Below are positions 22,301 to 33,474 of a stretch of DNA of 64,000 nt, in pieces. The DNA is from Holacanthus passer (Eukaryota > Chordata > Actinopteri > Pomacanthidae): positions 7,004,501 through 7,068,500 of the forward strand of contig JAFREQ010000030.1 in assembly GCA_025331565.1 (NCBI GenBank), read 5' to 3'. A model generated the notes under the pieces. That model was not told where the DNA came from. It saw nothing but the letters and a program-made list of their open reading frames with translations, and ran no database searches. Position 1 is the stretch's first letter; each line of letters opens with the position of its first letter. The position numbers and the translations under genes are program-made.

Positions 22301-25300
22301 AACTGCTCAGACAGCTGCCACACACATTCCAGGAACTGATCGATGACAGGCGACACCTCTTTAGGATCTCCATCCAGGTGAGCATACCTGCAGGGACACA
22401 GCTCCATCTTAACTGTCCATCACACTACACACTCCTCAGTAAAATCACAGTTATTTTTGTGTGACCCATCATTTATTCATTTTCAAAAGGACAAACATAA
22501 AGTATGAAGACGTCACTTAAAGCTCTCGTAAATTTGTCATTTGTTATGGGGTTTTATAAAATTAAAATATAGCAATATAATTTCATGAGTAACTAAAAGT
22601 TTAATGCTGTTCTTATTTGTCATTTTTATAGATAAGGTATCTATAAAAAATATCTATCTGACCCCTCTTGACAGCAAGTTATCTTGAGATAGATACCCTT
22701 TTTTAAAAATAAGAGCCCGGATAGCTCAGTCGGTAGAGCATCAGACTTTTAATCTGAGGGTCCAGGGTTCAAGTCCCTGTTCGGGCGGTCATTGTTTATG
22801 CAAATTTCCCCACTGTTGGACAGATAAAGGTTTATCTAATCTTATCTTATCTTATAATTACTATTTAATTTTCATTTAATTACACGAACAATAATATTTG
22901 GGGACTTAAGAAACAGTGGCTCTATTGGATTAAATACTGTTGTACTATTGGCTAAGAAGTACATTTTTGAGGTGAAGATGAAAAAAGCTAAATGATTTAG
23001 AGAAGCTAAATGATTAGGGCAGGGCTATAAAAATGATGAAGTTTATTTATTACTGTAAATTCACTGCAGGCTCTCATAGTTCCATTTTTTTTACTTTTAC
23101 TTCACTTTTTAAAATTTTTTTCCCCAATCAAAGTTAACCTACCATAAATCCAACTCAACACTTCCTGCAAATTTTAGTCTTCCAGCTTGCCTGTTATTGG
23201 TAGGCTTTTAATGTGAACATTGATCAGCAAAATGGAAATGCAGAAAAACTACAATAGGTGGATCTAACTGGTGTTTCTGTTCAAAAAATAAACTCAGAGC
23301 AGCAAAGTGGTGATAATAACATGATGTTGTGCTGAGGGACTCAGTGCCCTGAAATGTCTTATTCGATCTGACTGGCCTTTATATGAGAACTTATGGTATG
23401 TATGCTTTTCAACTTCCCTCTCTCTCTCTCACGTATTGCTCTTTTTTTTTTTCTACTCTACTTGTAAGCTAGTTTTTCTTTTCTTCTTCATTGTGAGTAT
23501 GTGGGTTATGTGTTATATACAGCATGTTGTGTTATTGTGTCTGTTATTTAATCATTATTTTATTGATAACAATTTAACATTTAATAATGAAAATATTATT
23601 TGTAGCACTGATTTTAATCATCATTGTGTCACTTTTCGAACATCAGTAAAAGGCCATTATTTTTGAAATCTTTGGCAGGCAATGCGGAGGTCAGCTTCAT
23701 CATCTCTCTTTTATCCACTAGAAAGTCATTCCTGTCTTCACACCACATGATATTTATGATATCTGAAGGTGAGTTCCACTTGGGGAGAGCTCACGCAACA
23801 CTTGTATAACTGTCTGAGATGTAAGGGATAACATTAGGAACTATTTTTACAGTGTAACTCTATGTTTGTGTTTGTAGCCTTTAAAATGCTGAATGTAACT
23901 GTATGTATAATAACTTAGGCAAATGTGTTGACCTAGCCTTTAAAATTAACCTATTTTCCTATTTTTCTGACATTTTCACTGCCTGAAACTTCTTTTATTG
24001 TAGTTTTTAAAATAGTTCAAATATTTTAACTGGATTGACCCTTTTGAAAAGAATAGAACAATAAAATTACATGCAAAATGTGTAACAACTTTTAAACTGT
24101 AGCAAAATAAAATACACAAAATTGTAAATGGACTGCATTTATATAGCGCTTTTCTAGTCTACCACAACCACTCAAAGCACTTTACAACACATGCCACATT
24201 CGCCCATTCACACACGCATTCATACACTGGCGGCAGAAGCAGCCATGCGAGCGATATTTCTATGCCCGTTCACACCCATGCCAATTTGGGGTTCATTATC
24301 TTGCCCGTGTGTATGTCATGCAGAATCGAGGACCCGGGGATTGAAACACGGCCTTCTATCTCCTAAGCCCCCAAAATTATTGTTGTGATGTTGCTCTGGA
24401 GACACTGTATAAGACTGTTGAAGTCAGAGCCAGCTACTGACCTGTGGGAGAACTTGTGTCCAAAGGAAACCCAGTCTCTTTCTATCAACACCTAGAAGAG
24501 ATTGAAATTGGAAGGAGAGCAGGAAAAAGAGGAGAAAGAGTAGAGATGAAGAAGAGGATCAAATCAGAGATAAGAACTGATGGTCACAGAATAAGAGAAT
24601 TACAATACTGTGCGTGTTACCATGAATCCTTTGATGGTTCTGTAGAATGGGTCCAACAGTATACTGGCTACTGAGCAGGCCTGGGCTGTCCTGTCCCAGC
24701 CATCCGAACAGTGAACCAACACACTGACACCTTCATCAGCAACTGCCTGGAGAGAGAGCGAGAGTGTCTTTTCTAAAGTCATTTAACATGTTGGGAGATT
24801 TCTATCATCATATTACTCTCTCTTCACTGTGTAAAGCATCTCTACTTTGTGCAATTAAGCAATTTTCAAAAAAAAATTTAAAAGTGAGACTTAGCTGCTT
24901 TTTATATAAATGCAAACTGAATATATTTGGGCTTTGGATTGTTGACAAAACAAGCTAGTTCTCTCAGTGAAAGTTTAATACTGTTTTATAATTAATATAT
25001 GTGTATTAATGTGCGCCTTTATTGGCTTGGCATCCGGCATTTACAACAGTCTTATCTATCTTTATCATGTAGCAGTATTATATTGGCACCCAAGACTGAA
25101 AAGCATCTCTGCTTTCCATAGTAGAGAGTGTATATGTCTCAACTCGCTATTTAAATCAAAAGTAAACACCTGATTTTGCTTTCTCCCCATCTTTCAGTTT
25201 CAAGATAATTTGATGATTTATGTTGTAACCATTTCTCTAATACTGAAATTAGGTCTTGTCTTTACACAGATAATATTATTATAACCCAATGAGGAGTGTG

Positions 25301-28300
25301 CATATCCAGCTGAACGTGTGCCTGTATGTAATTTTGTGTCTGTCTGTGCACACACCCTGGATATGAAGACCCCAGCATCCAGTATGGCTTTAATGTGTTT
25401 CAGCCAACCAGAGTTCTCCAGACCCCACAGGAAGTCAGTCATAGACGGAGATCTCATCTCACCCACTGCACGTTAGAGAAAGAGAGGTTGACAAATGCAA
25501 ACACACAAACACACATTTGTATTTCTATACTTGTGAGAACCTCCATTGACATAACACATTCCCCAGCCCCTTATGTTACCCTTATTCTCCTTAGTCCTTA
25601 TTCCCAAGATTTAAAACTCAAATTGGTTCTAACAAAGACAGATGTACACACACATACACAGAGAGAAAGATACAGTACTATCAGAGGAACCACACACACT
25701 CTTCTTCTTACCGTCAATGATTTTCTGCTGGCTGTTCCTCATTACATGAATGTTTTCAATGCCAATGAACTGCAGCTTGATGTTGGTGTAGTGGTCCTCA
25801 TTCTCGTAGCCTTTACCTGCTGCTCGATTTGCCATGGCATTCAGCTGGGCACACAAACAGACACACACACACAGAGTACTGTATATGATAATATTATACC
25901 TCAATGTATATGTATTTGCATTATTCACTGTGCCTATACTTGTGAGTGTGTGAGTGTTACCTTAGGTCTGGTGTCCACCACATAGATGTAATCACTGCCA
26001 GGGTTGGACTTCATCACAGCCTGCAGCATCATCTCATCCTCCTGACAGCGTCCACTGAAGCCTGACAGTGGCTGACTACACCGGCACACTGCTGCCTGTA
26101 GGAAACATCATTATTATCTCATTGCACATTTTATCAGTGTACATCTTGTCAAGATTCTCTCTCTCTCCAGTAGAAAAAAAGTAAAAAAATCCTTACTTTT
26201 TCATTTATTTCCACCATATCACAATGATACAGATAATTTTGTTGTCTACTCATCTCTTATTTAAAGAATGTTAACAGTCCAATCTTCCAAAATACAGTAT
26301 ATATATATTCACATAATTCATCCTCTGTGTGTGTGCTTGTGCATCACACTGACCAGTGTGTCCTGGTGGAAGTAAGACAGAGCAGGAAATCGTCCTCTAC
26401 TCCTGAACCTTGAGCTGCACACGATGATAGCAGGTGTGGCCGACTTTGGAACAAACAGCTCTGATGGGTACGTATCACATACCTGGGAGAGGACACACAT
26501 ATTCAAATCAAGGACCCCAAGTTAGATACACATTTGTTCACAGTTGATAAAACTGCTCTTTTGAACTGACTTCCTGTCCACCCTGTATGTGTGGAGGTAA
26601 TGCAGACGAGAGTATAAGGATAAAGTTGACAAGAAACATGTCACTCAGTACAATGGTGTGGCTCATTAATGTTGTTATGATGCAACAATGGAGGTCTATG
26701 GCACAGAGGAATTAGATATACTATAAGGGTTTTTATAACACATACATTAAGAAAAATACCTATGTTCTCGTAGTCTTGTTAGTCTACCATATGTTGTTAG
26801 TCTACGTATATGTAAGTACAGAGATCAAAGGGAAACTGGAGTCAAATTCCTTGTATGTGTACACATACCTGGCCAATAAAACTGAATCTAATTCTGATTT
26901 ATTGCTAGTAAGATCTCAGTGCATGGTTAATTTGGGTGTTTTAATAGGATTTGTTGACAGTAAAAAAATATAGAATATTGCCAGCCTCATTCATTAAAAA
27001 ACAGTCATTATTATACAGTCTTTGAATGGTCACTCTGCAGCTTAATGTTTTTATTTTTCCTGATACCATTACTACAATGACCAGCACCATTTGATAGGCT
27101 TCTGACTATCATAATGCATTATAGTACTGTGGTGTAATGTATGTATATTCTTGATAAGCTTGACTACTGAAGACATTTCTGACTTGGTTTTACAGTGCTC
27201 CATATTGTTTTAATATTGTCCTCTTATGGCAAAAAAACAGGGATGGCAACCATGTTGGTAAAGCAGAAGCGAAACTGATGTCTAGATGCTCAATATAAAG
27301 CTATAGCTGTAAATACTTTTTTTCTAGCACTGATGGCTATGCTATTTTTTGAATATCAAGTCATGATTTTGAAGATTAACAGATTATTGGTCTTGCCCTA
27401 ACTGTCATTTACATTTTCAAATTCCTCTTTAAAAAGATGCTACCCATGAATATAATGATCTACAGGAAGTCTGGAGCCAGACTGGTCTAAAAAAAATGTG
27501 TGTTAAAAGTTGACTCTGTGGTGTTGCTTTGTGAGGGCTTCTGTATGATCCTCATGTTAGAAGAGGTAGCTGCTGATAAGAAGTCAGTGAGGCTGAAGGG
27601 AGGCTTGTACTATCTTATCCATGACCTTGTAAATGTCCTGAGTACAATGCACATTCACTGCACCTAACACGAGAAATACATAGACAGCTACAGACCATTT
27701 ATTGTTTATTGCAGTAATGGCTTTAGTAGAGGTAGAACTTCACTTTAACTCCATTCTGTTTCATGCAAATAACTTTCATCTCTCACACGGTCATCCAGCC
27801 TAAGCTTTCCTCTTATCTTTTAAACAAAATTCAGGACTCTTATTTCTCTACCACATACACAAGTCACAATTAGACTGACCCTGTATTCACTGTTGGCTGC
27901 TGTTGCAACCCACAGGTTATTAGGAACTCCCATCCTCTTATAGTCGGCCATGAGGTCTATGAAGTTCCATGATTCTTCTCTGTCCTCTTTGTTTACATTG
28001 GGATTAAAAGACAGGCAGTACAGCTCACTGTACTTCTCTGAGGGAGGAGAACAAAGCAGATGACCCAAGACTCACTTAAAATCAGGATGTTATACATGCT
28101 CAACATACTGTAAAAGCAGACATACTGTATGTTAACACACCTGTTCACGACACCTTGCCAAACAAATGTCTAACACACATTGAACGACTTTCACACATAG
28201 ATACACACACACACACCTGGTCGTGACAACCTGACCAATGAGGTGTGGATGTCCGAACAGTCGCTTTCTTGAGGAATGAGGATCTGGAAGACCCGGAAGT

Positions 28301-31247
28301 CCTTACAACGCAGGATCAGCTGACTTCCTGCAGGGATGATAGGTGGCCTTTCCACACTGTTTACCATGCTGTGCAGCACCTGAAACACACAGACGCACAC
28401 ATCTTTCTTATCATCCAGTGTGGACATTCGTTATCAGGTGTACACTAACAAAACACACACAAATACACAGATGATGCTTCTCTATAAGGTCCTTTTGTGA
28501 ATAACTAACTAACTAGGTTTTTATCTGTAAGTGCAGGAGTTGGCACTATAAAAAACAAAACCAGCATTAACACATGTCAAATTATTGTGCAATCTGTCTT
28601 GTGATCTAAAATTTTCAGGAAGGAATGTCAACATCAGTTTATGGGGAAGCTCCTGGGCTTTTCTCACAGCACATGCCGTGCGGTGAAGAACAAGAAGAAG
28701 AAGAAGAAGAAGTAGACGGTTGCTTTAGCAGCGGTTTTGTTTTTACACAAGTTAATAGGAATCTGTCTTCTGTGCTCCTGCTAATCCAGTAGACACAGTC
28801 AGTGGCTGTTGGGTGAAATCTGACACCCCTGATGCCTGTTTTATCCAGCCAGGTCCACAGGGATGGGGCAGAGTCTTCCACCAAGTCCTGCAGGAGATTT
28901 GAAAGGGGGAAGGGTGGCATCTTTCCTTCCTGTGTCTGGAAATTCAGCACTCACACAATCAGTGATGATGTAATACCAGCTCTTTCAAAAGACTGGGAAG
29001 ATTTTTATTAAAAAATATGAACATGCCAGGGTGAAGATTTTACTCTGCTTGATTCAAATCATAATGAAGCTCTAAAATAGCCAACTTCTCATTGCCCTGT
29101 CATCATGACAATTCTAAACTTAATAATGAAGAAGAGGAGGAGCAGTAGAATGACATATTAGCTGCAAGGCCACAGGCTACTCCTGACATCACAGCGATTA
29201 TTTTGTCTTTTCAACTGCTTGAACCTTTAAGTCTTTCTCCTTTTGTACTGGATTTACTAAATCTACCTGAGGAGATTTTAAAGAGTGATAGTCTCATGGC
29301 AAAGATAATTTTCTATCCAAGTAATAAACAAAAAACATTTCCTAAATTTGAATTAGAACATTTTTAGCACTAATTTGTAAATCACGCTGCCTGATGTTGC
29401 CTGCAGATACACTGTATTCTTTATCCAGCCTTCTTCAGTAGTCAAAGGATGAAAAGATCAAATTATCTTCTCAAATTTCTCTGCTTGATTCAGCTGTTGG
29501 CCACATAATTGAAAAACATATTTTTGACACCTTGCTTGGAGAAACTATTTTGATTTTTCCGTAACTAATACAACATGATGAAATGAGTGCGAGTGTCACT
29601 ATCCAGCAGGTTTAACTGTCAAACAAATGCTTCTCTGCAGATCATATTTCATTCTCAACATGTCCTCATATTGCCATTCACTTGTAGTTACAAATATTCT
29701 TGCAGGATGGTAACCATATTCAGTTTAGCCTAGCAAACATAAATGTCAACACAAAATCATTTTGCCCATTCCCTACAGATGGAGCAGCAGTATTGCTTTA
29801 CAGTGTCTGCTTTACAGCCTCAGGGGAGGCTGCTGTTGGCGCACATTAGTAAATAAATAAATAAATGTAGGGTAAAAATCTGTACAATAAAATTCACCAC
29901 TATATCTAGAAATAGGCAGATATTCTGCTTCTGATGGATGAATGGATGGAGGAATATTTGAAAGCAGGTTATTCAGTTGAAGGAAACAGCCAATCGAGGC
30001 TGGGGTATGAGTCAGCAAAGTAACGAAGAAAGCCAGGATTCACTATAGACAAAGCTATTTGAGATGTGAAGCAGGCAGTGTTGTAACAGTGGATGAAGGG
30101 AAATACAGTGTCCATATTATTCATGGTATTAATGAGATGTATCCACCTTGACTGTGGATCAGGTGTTAAAGGTAGTGCTCATGGTTCACAGGTGTACCAG
30201 CCTGCTTCCAGCTTACCCATGTCTCCTTGCGTGTCTCAGGGTTGTTTTCTACAAAGATTGTGTGCGTGGCAGACAGGTAGAGAGTTCCAATGCTGGCCTT
30301 TCTCTGGCCGGATGAGCGGTCCAGGAGACGCACGTTTTCCACCTATAAGTATCACACATGCAAATCATCAGAGGTGGAAAAATACACAGAACACACACAG
30401 ACAGATAGCGATCACAGTATCCTCTGGCATGACTCAACAGATTATAGTGGGTCAGAAAGTCATGGGCATGCAGTAACTCATGGTTTTGTGTGGAATGTGT
30501 GTTTGTATGGAACATACATGCAAGATACATACAGGAGCCACTTGTGAGGATCTGTTACTGTTATGCATGTATTATAGATTGTGTGTGCCATATTAACTCA
30601 TGTCTATCCTCTGTAAAAATGTCAGACCATAATGATGTGGTAATGAGGAGGATGGATGAGGAGGATGGGGTCCATGTGAGGCCTGTGTGCCTTCTTCAGG
30701 TTGGCAGGCAGGAGGAAAATGGTGGTTACACCATGGTTGGGCAAACGTGTAAGGACAGAATATGGCGACTATTAAAGAATACGTCAGTAATTAAAAAAAA
30801 ATTGAATGTCTATGGTAACAGGAGCACATGAGCATCAGAACAGCCACATGCGCCAAGTGTGTTTATAGATACTTCCGTGCCTGGGTCCATTATCGGACAC
30901 ATGATGTTAGCATCACAGAGATGTTCCTGTCAACACCGGACACAGAAGATCAAGTGGCCTACACACAAATCCATGAAATGCCCTGCTAGCATGATGTTGG
31001 ATTTCAATGTGATGAAAGGAAGTCTCCCGGCAGGCTGTCCCTTAATAACAGACAGATGCCAGTTTTGGGGTGCCTCTCTTAAACTGATGAACATTGTGCC
31101 GTGTAACGGAGGCAGAAGGACCTTGCGTGTCATGGAGGAAAAACCTAAACAAATGGGCACACCAGCAGAGAGGGAGCACCAAAAGAGCCAAGTCACTGGT
31201 GTTTCAATGTCGAGTGTTGGTACCTTGGGCGTCCGGATGTGCTCCAT
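19330..31247 (-). CDS. mtmr7: Myotubularin-related protein 7
   Basis: Phosphoinositide 3-phosphatase family, acting on PI3P and inositol 1,3-bisphosphate on membranes or in cytosol. Coding exons in transcript order: 31247-31224, 30342-30217, 28379-28217, 28037-27880, 26482-26354, 26095-25961, 25844-25712, 25465-25356, 24746-24621, 24491-24442, 22387-22187, 21356-21222, 20984-20858 and 19704-19330 (TGA), 663 aa; human MTMR7 is 660. All donors are GT and phases agree. MEHIRTPK is the conserved start, followed by a PH-GRAM domain (to about 105), the phosphatase domain with LVHCSDGWDRTAQ (nucleophile near Cys339), DGDPKEVSPVIDQF and CQFGTFLGNCQKER, then a coiled coil near SQQLEEELTNHQERIAAL. The C terminus DVESGVADLSSRSSSGG...DSDEAAFTTA is MTMR7-specific and excludes MTMR6. 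The active site is intact. Exon 1 codes for only eight residues. Confidence 0.94.
22715..22787 (+). tRNA. tRNA-Lys (TTT)-like sequence, probably a SINE head
   Basis: 73 bases form a complete cloverleaf. The acceptor arm GCCCGGA pairs with TTCGGGC, the anticodon loop is CTTTTAA with anticodon TTT, and the T arm contains GGTTCAAGTCC. A box (TAGCTCAGTCGG) and B box are intact, so it could be transcribed by pol III. It has no TTTT terminator directly after it. Instead a LINE-type tail begins about 15 bases later, so I favour a tRNA-derived retroposon over a standard tRNA gene. It lies in mtmr7 intron 10, opposite in direction to the gene. Confidence 0.85.
22788..22860 (+). repeat. LINE-type tail joined to tRNA-Lys
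   Basis: AAATTTCCCCACTGTTGGACAG is followed by ATAAAGGTTTATC and a TCTTATCTTATCTTA run. It matches the tail at 462-510. The first T4 run after the tRNA is near 22868, beyond this tail, so a pol III transcript would include tRNA and tail together. Confidence 0.65.
24122..24370 (+). repeat. Dispersed repeat, GTAAATGGACTGCATTT family (copy B)
   Basis: It starts TTGTAAATGGACTGCATTTA, then TATAGCGCTTTTCTAG, ACCACTCAAAGCACTTTAC and CGCCCATTCACACACGCATT. It matches copy A in pmm2 intron 6 and is better preserved. It lies in mtmr7 intron 10. Confidence 0.75.
25525..25625 (+). repeat. Dispersed repeat with telomere-like tract (copy A)
   Basis: CTTGTGAGAACCTCCATTGACATAACACATTCCCC then TTATGTTACCCTTATTC and TTCTAACAAAGAC resemble a common fish repeat whose interior is rich in CCCTAA-like units. 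A related copy is near 54435-54590. It lies in mtmr7 intron 7. Confidence 0.45.
28682..28712. repeat. GAA/AAG microsatellite
   Basis: About eight near-perfect AAG units in mtmr7 intron 2. In the mtmr7 sense it is a CTT pyrimidine run. Confidence 0.8.
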
Positions 31248-31600
31248 CACTGACAACCAAAATGGTGGAGATGGAGAAAGAGGAGCAACGACGCGGTTTG
31301 CGGTTTTAACCGTCAGCGGTTATATTCCCTGTTTCACGGCAGTAAATGAGGTGTACTCTCCGCGGCTGATGTTCCGGACCTGCCCCAGGATATTTTCCAT
31401 GATTTCCGTCCCTCTGCGACCCGGGTTTGTTCGGTTAAACTGAGGGAAAATGACTCTATCCTCCCGCTGCCTCCCGTTAACGGTACCCGAGCTCCATCGA
31501 TAGATAGTGACGCTGATAGCAGCTGCGTTACTGCGCACCACACCAGCGTCATGTTAACGAGAAGGAAAGGCACGGCCTCCGGTTGTATCCTTCAAAATAA
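31248..31600 (-). promoter_or_regulatory. mtmr7: mtmr7 5'UTR and promoter region
   Basis: Relatively CpG-rich DNA upstream of the mtmr7 ATG (for example GACGCGGTTTGCGG near 31290 and CTCCGCGGCTGATG near 31357). A second in-frame ATG lies three codons upstream at 31256, but MEHIRTPK is the family start. No TATA box is obvious. The exact start site is not visible. Confidence 0.4.
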
Positions 31601-33249
31601 AACCCAGTATAGTGGTCGGAACAATGTTCTTAAGCTCTAACAGCATTTTCCTGTATCCTCATTTGGCACAAGTGTGAATATGGCTAACCACAGCCGATTT
31701 CTCATGACATTTTTGCGGAAAATACTATTCTATTTAAAATATCTAATGCTCAGTATCAATTTAGAACCTATACTTTATTTTGAAAATTAAGACAGAGCGT
31801 CAAATCATTTATTTTTGTAAACTTGATACAGCCCGTGCCAAGCGCGTGCTCGTGCACAAGGATCTCCCGCAAACTGCGCGTGCGCAATTCCACCCTCTCC
31901 TTTCCTCTCCTCTCCTGTCCGTCTTTGAGCGCACGTGATAGAAAAACAATCTTTTTTAAATTTATATGTGTTCATCCATTCATACATATTCATTTTCTTG
32001 TTTTTCGCTTCTTTTCTTGCAGTTTGAGCATATATTTTTTTTGTATATTGGCACTTCTTTAGATCCACCGCCCAGTAGCCCATGAATGAGGAATTTGAAC
32101 AGAGTTTTGTCACTTCATTTTCTGTTCATTATCACCACTCAATTTACACTTGGATAAACTAACCTTTTCACTCATGTATGCCAGTTGTATCCTCTTTTGT
32201 ACTTTTTAAAAAATTTTAAAAATATGTCTTGTACTTGTGTTTGTTTACCTTTATCTTATTGCTCTCAAAAGCACTTCACTCTCTGCCATGTTACAGAACT
32301 AATGGTACATACGTTCCATAGTTAAACATTTGTCCAGTAACAATGATGCTTAAACTGTTGCCTCTATAACAACAGATGGTTAGGAGATGGCTACATTTGA
32401 TGCAGGTATCAGATACAATCACCACAGTGTGTCCTACTAAACAAGCAGAGACAGTTACAGCTTGTTGTTTCAATGAAAGGTTCTACAGAAAGATTAAATA
32501 CAATTTTATTATATTTTTAATTAAGTTAGGATATCTGCTTCATAAAATGTTTATTTTCATTCATTTTTGTTCTTCTTTCAGTGTGATTGAATTTCTGTAC
32601 TTCATTTTCATCATTTATATTTCTGTATTTCTACTTTGGAAATGGTTTACTTCCTGAACTGTTGCATGATTAAGTTGCACTGATCTGAACACTTACACTC
32701 TATGTTACACTGTAAGACTGTTACAATGATAAGTAGTGAGACTACTACACTGTTCCATAATAACACTATTACACTGCTAACTGATATTTTTACACCATTT
32801 CAAAATGATGGGTTTTCATTTCACTATTTTGACGTGTCGGTCTTCATTTGGCCACTAGATGGCAGTGTTAGAAATGAACCGGCCACTGGTTACACAGGTG
32901 AGCTGAGCTGTATATTACATCTGCAATGAAATGTAGCACGCAGTGGAAGTTTGTCATCCATTAATAAAACAACAACAACAACAACAACAACAACACAAAA
33001 CCCCAAATGAAATGAAATAAAATCACAAAAATACATAATGTAATAGAAAATTATGTAATAACATTGATGATGAGACAAATAAAAACGCCAAACATGTTTT
33101 AAGAGGGTAACAACTAATAGAAAATCAACATCAAGCAATAAATGTCCAAGAGGACTTGTATTTTTACGAAACGTTATTCCTCCGCCTCCTAATATAGTCC
33201 CTGAACACGTGAGTAGGCTGGAGGTGTGATGATTAATCTGATCATTAAC
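31601..33249. other. Divergent intergenic region, mtmr7 to mtus1
   Basis: About 1.65 kb of AT-rich DNA between two divergent genes. I see no gene. It contains an AAC microsatellite at 32968-32994. Confidence 0.5.
32968..32994. repeat. AAC microsatellite, 9 units
   Basis: A perfect run of AAC units, between mtmr7 and the putative mtus1 first exon. Confidence 0.9.
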
Positions 33250-33474
33250 TGCTGATCATCGACAGGTGTGTGTGGGCTCCTTCGTGACTCAGCTGGTCGG
33301 ACTGGAGGACTGCAGCTATTACTGAAAAAAGTTGGATCATTGCGTTTCCGACAAAAAGGATCTATTCGATGGGGGAATGTGTCTTAGAGACCTGATGTGA
33401 ACGCATTCACGCTGTGGTCGGAGTGTGTCCAGGTACAAGCTGCAGACAGCGGGCTGATCACAACACACACAAAG
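33250..33474 (+). other. mtus1: Putative untranslated first exon of mtus1
   Basis: A moderately CpG-containing block ends with CACACACAAAG|GTAAGC, a strong donor at 33474/33475. No long open frame is present, so it would be 5'UTR. It sits divergently about 2 kb from the mtmr7 ATG, and the next coding exons on this strand belong to mtus1 at 55.5 kb. The link is inferred from position; transcripts are needed to confirm it. A weaker alternative donor (CCAG|GTACAA) lies at 33432. Confidence 0.35.

Noticed and set aside
22715..22787. Ordinary functional tRNA-Lys gene
   Set aside because: Not fully excluded, but the lack of a nearby T-run terminator and the attached LINE-type tail make a retroposon more likely.
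25395..25985. 196-codon plus-strand frame
   Set aside because: It is antisense to mtmr7 exons 7 and 8, and its protein is dominated by translated CA repeats.
19330..31247. MTMR6 instead of MTMR7
   Set aside because: The ASILLDPFYR segment after the active site and the SGVADLSSRSSSGG...DSDEA C terminus match MTMR7 and differ from MTMR6.
30859..31443. 194-codon plus-strand frame overlapping mtmr7 exon 1
   Set aside because: It runs antisense over a secure mtmr7 exon and its promoter, has no family resemblance and no splice context. Chance opening in a GC-richer promoter region is the simpler reading.
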